A stretch of 64,000 nucleotides of DNA from assembly GCA_965229345.1 (NCBI GenBank), contig OZ245872.1, forward strand, positions 1,364,001 through 1,428,000, read 5' to 3'. A program made the translations under genes and the position numbers. Shown here in pieces: positions 52,750-61,196 of the stretch. This stretch comes from PBB1 sp965229345. Lineage in GTDB: Bacteria > Pseudomonadota > Gammaproteobacteria > Burkholderiales > Burkholderiaceae_C. Below the pieces are notes generated by a model. That model was not told the DNA's origin. It did not search any database and was given only the letters and a program-made list of their open reading frames with translations. Within the stretch, counting starts at the first letter, position 1; the number at the start of each line of letters is the position of its first letter.

Positions 52750-53689
52750 ATCGCTGAACCCGCTGAACCGCAGCATCGCCGACGTGGTGCTGATCGTCGA
52801 CGACGTGCCCGACAACCTGTCGGTGCTGCACGATGCACTCGACGAGTCGGGCTACACCGTGCTGGTCGCGACCAACGGCGAAGCGGCGATCCAGCGTGCG
52901 GCGCAGGCGCTGCCCGACATCGTGCTGCTCGACGCGGTGATGCCCGGCATGGACGGCTTCGAGGTGGCACGGCGGCTGAAGGCGCGGCCCGACACCGCGC
53001 ACATCCCGATCGTGTTCATGACCGGGCTGACCGACACCGAGCATGTGGTGCAGGCCTTCCAGGCGGGTGGCGTCGATTACGTGACCAAGCCGATCCGTGC
53101 CAAGGAGGTGCTGGCGCGCATGGCGGTGCATGTGCAGGGGGCGCGGCAGGCCCGGCAGGCGCGCAATGCGCTCGACGCGTTCGGCCACGCGACGTTGGTG
53201 GTTCGGGCGGCCGACGGCAAGATCGTCTGGAAGACGCCGCTGGCGCGCGACCTGCTGATACAGCATTTCGACGGCGGCGAGCTCGACGCCGCGGTGCTGG
53301 CCTGGGTGCGCGACGAGCTGGCGCGCCGCGCGGTGGTGGGCACCGCGCCCGGCGAGCCATTGACGTTGGCGCGGCAGAACCGCCGCCTGATCCTGGCGCT
53401 GCACGAGCAGACCGGCGACGACGAATGGCTGATCGTGATGCGCGAGAGTTCGGATCAGGCCGTGATCGACGCGCTGGGTGCGGCCTTCAAGCTGACCACC
53501 CGCGAAGCCGAGGTGCTGTACTGGCTGGCCAAGGGCAAGACCAACCGCGACATCGGCGACATCCTCGGCTCCAGCCCGGCCACGGTGAAGAAGCACCTGG
53601 AGCGCGTGTACGTGAAGCTGGGGGTTGAAACCCGCACCGCAGCGGCCTCGGTGGCGATGAGCCGGCTGCGGCCGGCGGGGCAGGGCTGA
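52739..53689 (+). CDS. LuxR/FixJ-type response regulator paired with the permease-kinase
   Basis: A 316-residue two-domain regulator. The receiver (about 15-135) has DDVPD, the phospho-acceptor region IVLLDAVMPGMDGF and the conserved lysine in YVTKPI. A middle region with a PAS-like ATLVVRAADGKIVWKTPLARDLL is followed by a C-terminal LuxR-type helix-turn-helix: FKLTTREAEVLYWLAKGKTNRDIGDILGSSPATVKKHLERVYVKLG. Its start lies 11 bp inside the kinase gene, a strong sign that they are partners. The regulated genes are not obvious, as the next gene is convergent. In other genomes similar pairs flank nitrogen-compound utilisation genes, which are absent here. Confidence 0.9.
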   Translation: MLPESLNPLNRSIADVVLIVDDVPDNLSVLHDALDESGYTVLVATNGEAAIQRAAQALPDIVLLDAVMPGMDGFEVARRLKARPDTAHIPIVFMTGLTDTEHVVQAFQAGGVDYVTKPIRAKEVLARMAVHVQGARQARQARNALDAFGHATLVVRAADGKIVWKTPLARDLLIQHFDGGELDAAVLAWVRDELARRAVVGTAPGEPLTLARQNRRLILALHEQTGDDEWLIVMRESSDQAVIDALGAAFKLTTREAEVLYWLAKGKTNRDIGDILGSSPATVKKHLERVYVKLGVETRTAAASVAMSRLRPAGQG

Positions 53690-53698
53690 CGCCGGCTG

Positions 53699-54679
53699 TC
53701 AGCCAGCGCTGGGCGCCCGCTGCGCCACCCACGCACGGGCTGCGACCTCGTCCTGTGCGATGCCCTCGCGCAGCGCCTCCATCGATTCGTAACGCCGCTC
53801 GTCGTGCAGCTTGTGCAGCAACTCCACGCGGATGCAGCGGCCGTAACCGCCTTCGGGGCCCAGCGATGCAGGCCAGTTGAAGCAATGGGTTTCCAGCAGC
53901 ACGCGGCCCGCATCCTCGACCGTGGGGCGCACGCCCAGGCTGGCGACGCCGCCGATCGGTCGGGGATCGGGCGTGAGCCCATGCACCTGCACGACGAAGA
54001 TGCCCATCGCCGCCGGGTGCACATGCGGAAAGCGCAGGTTCAGCGTGCGAAAGCCAAGGTCGCGGCCTAGCTTGCGGCCGTGCACCACATGGCCGCTGAT
54101 GCTGTAGGGGCGCCCCAGCAATGCGCGGGCGCGCTCCATGTCGCCGGCGGCCAGCGCGTCCCGCACTGCCGAACTCGACACCCGCAGCCCGCGCACCTCG
54201 TAGCTCATCATGCGCGCCACGTCGAAGCCCAGGGCCTGGCCGGCCGCGTCCAGCATGGCGTAGTCGCCGGCGCGCCGGGCCCCGAAACAGAAATCGTCAC
54301 CCACCAGCACATAGCGGGCGCGCAGGCCACGAACCAGCACCTCGTCGATGAAGGCCTGCGGAGATTGCGCGGCAAAGCCGTCGTTGAACGGCACCACGAT
54401 GGTCTGGTCGATGCCACAGCGTTCCAGTTCACTGAGCTTGTCGCGCAGCGTCGAGACGCGGGCCGGTGCGCGCTCAGGATGCCCGCTGCGCGCGGCGAAG
54501 TGATCGCGTGGATGCGGTTCGAAGGTCAGCACGCAGCTCGGCAGGCCGCGGTGCTGTGCCTCGTTGCGCAGCAGCGCCAGCATGGCCTGATGCCCGCGGT
54601 GCACGCCGTCGAAATTGCCGATCGTCAGCGCGCAGGCCGGTGCGACACCGGGATGGTGGAACCCGCGAAAAACAAGCAT
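53699..54679 (-). CDS. ribF: Bifunctional riboflavin kinase/FAD synthetase
   Basis: A 326-residue enzyme converting riboflavin to FMN and then FAD. The N-terminal FAD synthetase domain has TIGNFDGVHRGHQAML and ISYE-like MMSYEVRGLRVSSSAVRDAL. The C-terminal flavokinase domain contains ALLGRPYSISGHVVHGRKLGRDLGF, where the usual GFPTANL reads GFRTLNL, and ELLHKLHDERRYESMEALREGIAQD. It is the last gene of a minus-strand group that also has rsuA, an aspartic protease gene and yajQ; the stop of rsuA is seven bases before its start. The usual downstream partner ileS is not present. Confidence 0.95.
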   Translation of the reverse strand: MLVFRGFHHPGVAPACALTIGNFDGVHRGHQAMLALLRNEAQHRGLPSCVLTFEPHPRDHFAARSGHPERAPARVSTLRDKLSELERCGIDQTIVVPFNDGFAAQSPQAFIDEVLVRGLRARYVLVGDDFCFGARRAGDYAMLDAAGQALGFDVARMMSYEVRGLRVSSSAVRDALAAGDMERARALLGRPYSISGHVVHGRKLGRDLGFRTLNLRFPHVHPAAMGIFVVQVHGLTPDPRPIGGVASLGVRPTVEDAGRVLLETHCFNWPASLGPEGGYGRCIRVELLHKLHDERRYESMEALREGIAQDEVAARAWVAQRAPSAG

Positions 54680-54686
54680 GGGGCGA

Positions 54687-55457
54687 TTATTGCGGTGGCG
54701 CTGCGACCGGCGCGGCAGCCGCTGCCACCGGCACCACCACCTGCGGCCCGTCCAGCCAGCGCCACTGCCCGGGTGCGAGATCGGCCGGCAGTGTCAGTGC
54801 GCCGTAGCGGCTGCGGTGCAGCGCTTCGACCCGGTTGCCCACGGCCGCGACCATGCGCTTGACCTGGTGGTACTTGCCTTCGGTGAGGGTCATGCGCAGG
54901 CCGTGGAGTTCGCCAGCGCCGTCTGGCTGCGGCCCACCGAAGAGGCCTGTCGCCTCTGCCGCGGCCGCGCGCACCGGCACCGGGTCGTCCAGCAAGGTCA
55001 CGCCGTGCAGCAGCTGCTGCACCTGCTCGGCGGTCACCGGGTGCTTGCAGCCGATCTCGTAGACCTTGGGCACATGGTGCTTGGGCGATGTCCAGCGGTG
55101 GATCAGGCCGCCATCGTCGGTCAGCAGCAGCAGCCCGGTGGTGTCTTCGTCGAGCCGGCCCACGGCCTGCACATCACGGCGGCGCAACGGGGCCGGCAGC
55201 AGGCTGTAGACGCTCGGGTGGTGCTTGGGCTTTTGCGAACACTCGTGGCCCGCGGGCTTGTTCAGCACGATCAGCGCCTTCTCGCGAAACGGCCAGTGCT
55301 CGCCCCGTACGCTGAACTGCAGGCCATCGGGATCGACGTTCTCGAACGGATCGTCGTGCACCTGACCTGCGATGCGGACGAAGCCGGAGACGATCAGGCC
55401 CTCGCACTCGCGCCGTGCGCCGAAGCCTTGCGAATACAGCACCTGCGAGAGCTTCAC
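54687..55457 (-). CDS. rsuA: 16S rRNA pseudouridine(516) synthase
   Basis: A 256-residue RNA-modifying enzyme. The N-terminal S4-like domain (KLSQVLYSQGFGARRECEGLIVSG) binds RNA. The RsuA/RluB catalytic domain contains LIVLNKPAGHECS and AVGRLDEDTTGLLLLTDDG, where the first Asp is the nucleophile, and closes with LTEGKYHQVKRMVAAVGNRVEALHRSRYG. RsuA is favoured over RluB/RluE by the VYSLLP and KHHPSV surroundings. A short Ala/Val/Pro-rich tail is unusual but harmless. The start overlaps the stop of the aspartic-protease gene (ATGA). Confidence 0.9.
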   Translation of the reverse strand: MKLSQVLYSQGFGARRECEGLIVSGFVRIAGQVHDDPFENVDPDGLQFSVRGEHWPFREKALIVLNKPAGHECSQKPKHHPSVYSLLPAPLRRRDVQAVGRLDEDTTGLLLLTDDGGLIHRWTSPKHHVPKVYEIGCKHPVTAEQVQQLLHGVTLLDDPVPVRAAAAEATGLFGGPQPDGAGELHGLRMTLTEGKYHQVKRMVAAVGNRVEALHRSRYGALTLPADLAPGQWRWLDGPQVVVPVAAAAAPVAAPPQ

Positions 55458-56107
55458 CGCTTGTCCAGGGTCAGTCGATCGTTCTCGCGCTTCATCTGGA
55501 AGCGGGTCAGGAAGCTGTTGCCCAGAAGAATGAAGGGCATCGCTTGCGGCAGCACCGCGGCCTCGACGTTGTAGACCTGCACGTCACCCACCCGCACCAC
55601 GTCCAGCGACGCCTTGTAGACCGGCACGTTGCCATTCGCGGTGCCGACCATGTAGCGCGGGTTGCTCTTGTACTTCAGGCCGATGCGGTCGGCGTCGGCC
55701 TCACCCATCGAGACCGTGGTGGCCCCGGTGTCGACGACGAATTCAACAGCCCGGCCGTTGATGCTGCCGCCCGTCACGAAGTGGCCACCCGAGCCTGCCG
55801 TCAACACGATCTGCGTGCCACCCCCGGCGCTGTTGGCACCTCCCAGGCTGACCGGCGAGCCACCGAGCGGCAGCGTCTGCTTGCGGCCCTTGACCTCGAC
55901 CACGGCTGCATTCGCGTCGACGCTGACCAGCCGCACGCCACCCTGCGTCGCGCCGACGGCCAGCGTGCGCGGCGTGCCGTCGATCACCAGCAAGGCCCGC
56001 TCGCCCATGCTGCCGCTGTAGGACACGCTTTGAGCGCCGGCCATGGCGGTGCAGCCGGCGCCGATCAGCGCCGACATCCAGAACCGGGCCGCGGAGCGCG
56101 CCCTCAC
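55454..56107 (-). CDS. Retropepsin-like aspartic protease (TIGR02281/clan AA type)
   Basis: A 217-residue exported protein. The signal peptide is cleaved near TAMAGA. A variable Gly/Val-rich domain follows, then a single-lobed pepsin-like domain with active site FVVDTGATTVSMGEADADRIGL and the second signature PFILLGNSFLTRF. One lobe implies function as a homodimer, as in retroviral protease. The mature protein is probably periplasmic; its substrate is unknown. It overlaps rsuA by four bases and starts two bases after the yajQ stop, so it belongs to the yajQ-rsuA-ribF unit. Confidence 0.85.
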   Translation of the reverse strand: MRARSAARFWMSALIGAGCTAMAGAQSVSYSGSMGERALLVIDGTPRTLAVGATQGGVRLVSVDANAAVVEVKGRKQTLPLGGSPVSLGGANSAGGGTQIVLTAGSGGHFVTGGSINGRAVEFVVDTGATTVSMGEADADRIGLKYKSNPRYMVGTANGNVPVYKASLDVVRVGDVQVYNVEAAVLPQAMPFILLGNSFLTRFQMKRENDRLTLDKR

Positions 56108-56109
56108 GC

Positions 56110-56598
56110 TCAGTCGCGGAAGTTGTTGAACGACAGCGGCACCTCGGGCAGGTCCTTGCGGATCAGTGCCATCGCGGCCTGCAGGTCGTCGCGCTTGGCG
56201 CCGGTGACGCGCACCGTGTCGCCCTGGATCGCGGCCTGCACCTTCAGCTTGCTTTGTTTGACGGCGGTCTGCAGCTTCTTCGCGGTCTCGCTGTCGATGC
56301 CGTTCTTGATGACGATCAGCTGCTTGACCTTGTCGCCGCCGATCTTCTCGATCTTCGCGCTGCGGTCGAGGTAGCGCACATCGACGCTGCGCTTGGCCAG
56401 CTTGGCCAGCACGATGTCCATCACCTGGCCGATCTGGAAATCGCTGTCGGCCCAGACCGTCAGCTCCTTGTCCTTCAGCTCGACCTTCGACGACGAGCCC
56501 TTGAAATCGAAGCGCGTGCCGATTTCCTTGCTGGCCTGGTCGACGGCGTTGCGCACTTCGACGAGATTGGGTTCGAGCACGGTGTCAAAGCTGGGCAT
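56110..56598 (-). CDS. yajQ: YajQ family nucleotide-binding protein
   Basis: A 162-residue cytosolic protein of two tandem ferredoxin-like halves. It has the start MPSFDTVLEPNLVEVRNAVDQ, FDFKGSSSKVELKDKELT, QVMDIVLAKLAKRSVDVRYLD and the end DLPEVPLSFNNFRD. Relatives bind cyclic di-GMP and modulate transcription factors in Xanthomonas and Pseudomonas. The length is exactly standard. It is the first gene of its minus-strand operon and is divergent from murB, with 63 bp between the start codons. Its role here is inferred from the family only. Confidence 0.95.
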   Translation of the reverse strand: MPSFDTVLEPNLVEVRNAVDQASKEIGTRFDFKGSSSKVELKDKELTVWADSDFQIGQVMDIVLAKLAKRSVDVRYLDRSAKIEKIGGDKVKQLIVIKNGIDSETAKKLQTAVKQSKLKVQAAIQGDTVRVTGAKRDDLQAAMALIRKDLPEVPLSFNNFRD

Positions 56599-56661
56599 GG
56601 CGGGCGGTCTTTCGTGGGGGCGTTGCCGCAGTGGCGACGGTCTATCGTTGAAAATTCTGCC

Positions 56662-57690
56662 ATGCACATCGAGTCGGGCGTCGGCCTTCGAACCTACAAC
56701 ACCTTCGGTCTGCCGGCCGTGGCCCAGACGCTGGTGCGCATCGCGAACGATGCCGATGTGCGCGCGGTGGTCCATCATCCCACGCTCGGGCCGGCCCCGA
56801 AGTTCGTGCTGGGCGGCGGCAGCAACATCATCCTGACGCGCGACATGCCGCAGGTGGTGCTGAAGGTCGAGGTGCCCAGTCTGCGGTTGGTGCAGGCGCG
56901 TACCGACGCGTGGATCGTCGAGGCGGGTGCGGGCGAGTCCTGGCATGGGCTGGTGATGTGGACGCTGGCGCAGGGCTACCCCGGGCTCGAGAACCTGGCG
57001 CTGATCCCCGGCACGGTGGGGGCGTCTCCGGTGCAGAACATCGGCGCCTACGGCGTCGAACTGCAGGATCGCTTCGAGTCGCTCGATGCGGTGGACCTGC
57101 GCAACGGCGACACGATCACGCTGGGCCCGGAGCACTGTGCCTTCGGCTACCGCGACAGCGTGTTCAAGCAGGCGCTGGCCGGGCAGGTGGTCATCACCCG
57201 CGTGCGGTTTCGGCTGCCGCGTCCGTGGCAACCGGCGCTGGGCTACCTCGAACTGGAACGCAAGCTGGCCGAGTGGCGATCTGCCGATCCCTGCGCCCAG
57301 CCGAGCGCGCAGCAGGTGGCCGATTGGGTGATCGCGATCCGCCGCGCCAAGCTGCCCGACCCGGCGCAGCTCGGCAACGCCGGCAGCTTCTTCAAGAACC
57401 CGGTGGTGACGCCCGAGCAATGCCGCGACATCATCGGCCGCGATCCGGAAATCGTGCACTACCCGATGCCGGACGGCAGCGTGAAGCTGGCCGCGGGCTG
57501 GATGATCGATGCCTGCGGTTGGAAGGGCAAGACGGTGGGGCAGGCCGGCGTCTACGAAAAACAGGCGCTGGTGCTGGTCAACCGTGGTGAAGCGATCGGT
57601 GCCGAGGTGATGACGCTGGCCCGTGCGATCCAGGAAAGCGTCTACGGCCGCTTCGGCATCCGGCTGGAGACCGAGCCGGTGATCGTCTGA
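56662..57690 (+). CDS. murB: UDP-N-acetylenolpyruvoylglucosamine reductase
   Basis: A 342-residue FAD enzyme reducing UDP-GlcNAc enolpyruvate to UDP-MurNAc in peptidoglycan synthesis. It is the type I form with the N-terminal YNTFGLPA, FAD-binding PKFVLGGGSNIILT, ENLALIPGTVGASPVQNIGAYGVE, catalytic region ALGYRDSVFK-like FGYRDSVFKQ, and GNAGSFFKNPVV carrying the catalytic Ser. The ATG at 56662 begins MHIESGVGLRTYN. It is divergent from yajQ and converges with selD five bases later, with no terminator in the gap. Confidence 0.95.
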   Translation: MHIESGVGLRTYNTFGLPAVAQTLVRIANDADVRAVVHHPTLGPAPKFVLGGGSNIILTRDMPQVVLKVEVPSLRLVQARTDAWIVEAGAGESWHGLVMWTLAQGYPGLENLALIPGTVGASPVQNIGAYGVELQDRFESLDAVDLRNGDTITLGPEHCAFGYRDSVFKQALAGQVVITRVRFRLPRPWQPALGYLELERKLAEWRSADPCAQPSAQQVADWVIAIRRAKLPDPAQLGNAGSFFKNPVVTPEQCRDIIGRDPEIVHYPMPDGSVKLAAGWMIDACGWKGKTVGQAGVYEKQALVLVNRGEAIGAEVMTLARAIQESVYGRFGIRLETEPVIV

Positions 57691-57695
57691 CGCTC

Positions 57696-58754
57696 TCAGC
57701 GCACGGTCAGCCCCACCGGGCCTTCGCTCACCTCGCCGATCACCGCGGCCTGCGCGAAACCTTGGCTGCGGAAGATGTCCAGCACCTGCTCGGCGGTGTC
57801 GGCGCGGCACGACACCAGCAGGCCGCCGCTGGTCTGCGGGTCGTTGAGCAGCGCGATGTCGATGTCGGAGAAACCGGCCGGTAGCGAGACCTGGTCGCCG
57901 TTGGCGGCCCAGTTGCGGCCGGAAGCTCCCGTCACCAGCCCGCGCGTTGCCAGCTCACGCACGCCTGCCAGCAGCGGCACGTTTTTCCAATCGATGTGGG
58001 CCCGCAGCGTCGCGCCGCGCGCCAGTTCGAGCGTGTGCCCGGCCAGGCCGAAGCCGGTGACATCGGTCAGCGCATGCACCCCGTCGAGTTGGGCCAGCGC
58101 GATGCCTGGCTTGTTCAGCTGGGTGGTGCTGGCGATCATCTGCGCGTAACCCGCCGGGCTGAGTTCGTTCTTCTTCAGCGCGGCCGACAGCACGCCGACA
58201 CCGATCGGCTTGCCCAGCACCAGCTGGTCGCCGGCGCGCGCGTCGGCATTGCGTTTGACGCGGCTCGGGTGCACCAGCCCGAGCACCACCAGCCCGTAGA
58301 TCGGCTCGACCGAATCGATGGTGTGCCCGCCCGCGATCGGAATCCCGGCCTCGGCGCAGACGCTTTCACCGCCTTGCAGGATGGCTGCGATCGTCTCGAT
58401 CGGCAGCACGTTGACCGGCATGCCCACCAGCGCCAGCGCGAAGATCGGCGTGCCGCCCATCGCATAGACATCGCTGATCGCGTTGGTGGCGGCAATGCGC
58501 CCGAAGTCGCGCGGGTCGTCGACGATGGGCATGAAGAAATCGGTGGTCGCCACCAGCGCCTGCTCGTCGTTCAGCTGGTAGACCGCGGCATCGTCGGAGG
58601 TCTCGATGCCCACCAGCAGCTCCTTGGGCAGCGGAAAGCCCGAGTTCCGCTGCAGGATCTGTGACAGCACGCCCGGGGCGATCTTGCAGCCACAACCGCC
58701 ACCATGGGCGAGGGATGTCAGGCGCGGGGGGGAGGCAGGGGGGAGGCTGGTCAT
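57696..58754 (-). CDS. selD: Selenide, water dikinase (selenophosphate synthase), SelD/SenC type
   Basis: A 352-residue enzyme making selenophosphate from selenide and ATP. The Gly-rich N-terminal loop GGGCGCKIAPGVL holds the catalytic Cys21 and Lys24 (Cys rather than Sec). The PurM-like fold follows: DAAVYQLNDEQALVATTDFF, GRIAATNAISDVYAMGGTP, AGGHTIDSVEPIYGL and LLNDPQTSGGLL. Selenophosphate feeds tRNA selenation, selenocysteine or selenoneine synthesis. No selA or selB is in the window, but the neighbouring divergent gene is SenA-like, so selenoneine is the favoured sink. Annotation as senC is possible. Confidence 0.93.
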   Translation of the reverse strand: MTSLPPASPPRLTSLAHGGGCGCKIAPGVLSQILQRNSGFPLPKELLVGIETSDDAAVYQLNDEQALVATTDFFMPIVDDPRDFGRIAATNAISDVYAMGGTPIFALALVGMPVNVLPIETIAAILQGGESVCAEAGIPIAGGHTIDSVEPIYGLVVLGLVHPSRVKRNADARAGDQLVLGKPIGVGVLSAALKKNELSPAGYAQMIASTTQLNKPGIALAQLDGVHALTDVTGFGLAGHTLELARGATLRAHIDWKNVPLLAGVRELATRGLVTGASGRNWAANGDQVSLPAGFSDIDIALLNDPQTSGGLLVSCRADTAEQVLDIFRSQGFAQAAVIGEVSEGPVGLTVR

Positions 58755-58895
58755 GGCAACACGGCGGTGATGGGATCGGCGAGAGATGGCTGCGCATCAT
58801 CGCCTGACTCGAGAAAGTCCCGATCCCGGGCCCGGGGCCTCCTGTGAGAATCGCGCCGCTGCGGCCGATCCGGTCAGCCGATTGCGAGGAGTGAC

Positions 58896-60197
58896 TTGGA
58901 CAACGACGCATTGCATCGGCGAGACCCTCGCGCGCAGGACGCCAGCTCGCCGCTGCTGCGCCGCGCAGGCAAGGAGCTGCTGTCACTGGCGCTGATGGAC
59001 GCGCGGAACCAGACCTTGCGCTGGCTCTCGGTGTACGAGGCGACGCTCGCCGACGGCCACTGGCGGGTGCCGATGCAGCCCGAGCTGAACCCGCCGCTCT
59101 GGGAGATCGGCCACATCGGCTGGTTCCAGGAGTACTGGATCGGACGACACGTTCAGCGCCAGCGCGGCACGGCCTGCGACCCGACCGGCATCCGCCTCGC
59201 CTCGGTGGAACCCCACGCCGACGCCTGGTACGACCCGGCGAGGGTGCCTCATGAACACCGCTGGATGCTCGATCTGCCGGGCTTGCAGCGGACCAAGGAC
59301 TACCTGGCGGCCACCCTGGAGATCACGCTCGATCTGCTCGACGCGACCGACACCGATGGCGTCGACCCGGACGCGGTCTTGTATTTCCATCGCTTGGCGC
59401 TGTTCCATGAAGACCGGCTGTGCGAACGCCTGGCCACGATGGCGCAGACGCTGGGGCTGCCCTTGCGCGAGGCGGCCGACGATCTGCCCAGTCCCCACGA
59501 ACTGCTGCCGACCTGGCCGCCGCACGGCAGTGCTGCGCAGCGGCCGCCACTGACGTTGGCCCGGACACGCTGGACGCTGGGACTTGCGCGCGGCGACGGG
59601 TTTGTCTTCGACAACGAGGTCTCCGCGCACGAGATCCCGCTGCCGGAGTTCGAGATCGACTCCCAGGCCGTGACCTGGGCGCAATACGTGGACTTCGTCG
59701 AAGACGGCGGCTACGACGATGCCCAATGGTGGTCGGCCGATGGCTGGCAATGGGTGCAGCGCAAATCCCGCCGTGTGCCGCGCCATGTGGCCCATCTGCG
59801 GCAAGGCGTTCTGCAACGCCGCTTCGGCGAACTGGTGCACCTGCCCCTGCAGCAGCCGGTCGCGCACGTCAGCTGGCACGAGGCCGAGGCCTGGTGCCGT
59901 TGGGCAGGGCGGCGCCTGCCCACCGAGGTCGAATGGGAGGCGGCGGCGCACCTGGGTGCCAGCCGTGGCTTTCGGTGGGGCGAGGTCTGGGAGTGGACCG
60001 CCACCACGTTCAGGCCCTATCCAGGTTTCAGCCCGGACCCGGACCGCAACCATTCAGAGCCTTGTTTCGGCACGCACAAGGTGCTGCGTGGTGCGTCGTT
60101 CGCCACGGTGGGCCGGCTGCGACACCCGAAATACCGCCATTTCCTTCGGCCCGAGCGAGACGATGGATTCGCTGGATTTCGCAGTTGCGCCATGTGA
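58896..60197 (+). CDS. senA: SenA/EgtB-type nonheme iron enzyme (putative selenoneine synthase)
   Basis: A 433-residue two-domain enzyme. The N-terminal DinB-like domain has IGHIGWFQEYW (H73) and YFHRLALFHEDRLCER (H165, H171). The C-terminal sulfatase-modifying-factor (C-type lectin) domain has VAHVSWHEAEAWCRWAGRRL, PTEVEWEAAA, KVLRGASFATVGRLRHP and GFAGFRSC. EgtB joins cysteine or gamma-glutamylcysteine to hercynine; SenA relatives use a selenosugar. The position beside selD favours SenA. In EgtB the iron site uses an HxxxH pair; here the second His position (175) is Leu. No egtD or senB lies nearby. The 141-bp divergent gap has no clear promoter. Confidence 0.8.
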   Translation: MDNDALHRRDPRAQDASSPLLRRAGKELLSLALMDARNQTLRWLSVYEATLADGHWRVPMQPELNPPLWEIGHIGWFQEYWIGRHVQRQRGTACDPTGIRLASVEPHADAWYDPARVPHEHRWMLDLPGLQRTKDYLAATLEITLDLLDATDTDGVDPDAVLYFHRLALFHEDRLCERLATMAQTLGLPLREAADDLPSPHELLPTWPPHGSAAQRPPLTLARTRWTLGLARGDGFVFDNEVSAHEIPLPEFEIDSQAVTWAQYVDFVEDGGYDDAQWWSADGWQWVQRKSRRVPRHVAHLRQGVLQRRFGELVHLPLQQPVAHVSWHEAEAWCRWAGRRLPTEVEWEAAAHLGASRGFRWGEVWEWTATTFRPYPGFSPDPDRNHSEPCFGTHKVLRGASFATVGRLRHPKYRHFLRPERDDGFAGFRSCAM

Positions 60198-60260
60198 TGC
60201 CAGGCGATCTGCAGGCTCGCTGGGCTGTTGCCCGCCCCGGGCTTCAATGCGATCGACGGC

Positions 60261-61196
60261 TCATGGCGGGCTGCCCGACGACATCGCCTCCACCAGTGTT
60301 CGCACGTTGTGCTCGAACATGTGCAGGTAGGTGTCGGCATCGGTGCCCGGGAGCGATAACGCATCGGAGTACAGCTTGCCGCCGACCTTCAGCCCCGCTT
60401 CGCGGGCGATGCGCTCAATCAGCCGGGGATCGCTGATATTTTCGACCAGCAACGCGCTGGCCTTGGCCTCGCGGGCCTGGCGAACGATGCGTGCCACGGC
60501 GTCGGCCGAGGGTTCGCTGCCGGTGGTCCAGCCACGTGGCGCGATGAAGGTGATGCCGTAGGCGGCGGCGAAATAGCCGAAGGCATCGTGCGATGTGATG
60601 ACGCGGCGGCGTTCGACGGGCACGGCGGCGATGCGGGCGCGGATGTCGCGGTCGAGTGCTGCCAGGCGCTGCAGGTAAGCCGCGGCGTGGGTGTCGACCT
60701 CGGCAGCGCGCTCGGGTGATTTGGCTGTCAGCGCAGTCACCAAGGCCGCGCGGATGTTCTCGGCATAGCGTTGGCCATTGGCGAGGTCTTGCCAGGCGTG
60801 CGGGTCGGCGCCGCCGGACAACTGCCTCAGCGCGACGCCGCGGCTGGCGACAACGACCGGGCCGCGGTAGCCCGAGGCCTTGATCAGGCGGTCGATCCAA
60901 CCCTCGAAGCGCAGCCCGTTGGTCACGACGACATCGGCCCCCGCGACGCGGCGCACGTCGGACGGTGTGGGCTCGAACACGTGCGCGTCGGCATTCGGGC
61001 CGACCAGCGCACTCACCTCGACTGCAGTCCCGCCGACCTCGCGGGCGATGTCGGCCAGCACCGAGAAGGTGGTCACCACCTTGAGCGGTGCCGCCGACGC
61101 CTCTGCCGCTCGCGCCAGCGGCCATGCCGCTGCGCTGCCAAGCCCGCACAACAACTGGCGCTGGAAGGCGCGCCGCGTCGAACTGAAATCCATCAT
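60261..61196 (-). CDS. znuA: Metal ABC transporter substrate-binding protein (ZnuA/TroA type)
   Basis: A 311-residue periplasmic cluster A-I binding protein. The signal STRRAFQRQLLCGLG contains a twin-arginine motif, so Tat export is likely. Metal ligands typical of the family are H72 (DAHVFEPTPSDV), H133 (GADPHAWQDLANGQRY), H203 (SHDAFGYFAAAYG) and a late Asp in KLYSDALS. The His-rich loop of enterobacterial ZnuA is absent; histidines are supplied instead by a separate small gene in the operon. Zinc is favoured by the zur-like first gene, but manganese cannot be excluded. ATGA overlap with znuB; the adjacent ATG three bases later is an alternative start. Confidence 0.88.
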   Translation of the reverse strand: MMDFSSTRRAFQRQLLCGLGSAAAWPLARAAEASAAPLKVVTTFSVLADIAREVGGTAVEVSALVGPNADAHVFEPTPSDVRRVAGADVVVTNGLRFEGWIDRLIKASGYRGPVVVASRGVALRQLSGGADPHAWQDLANGQRYAENIRAALVTALTAKSPERAAEVDTHAAAYLQRLAALDRDIRARIAAVPVERRRVITSHDAFGYFAAAYGITFIAPRGWTTGSEPSADAVARIVRQAREAKASALLVENISDPRLIERIAREAGLKVGGKLYSDALSLPGTDADTYLHMFEHNVRTLVEAMSSGSPP

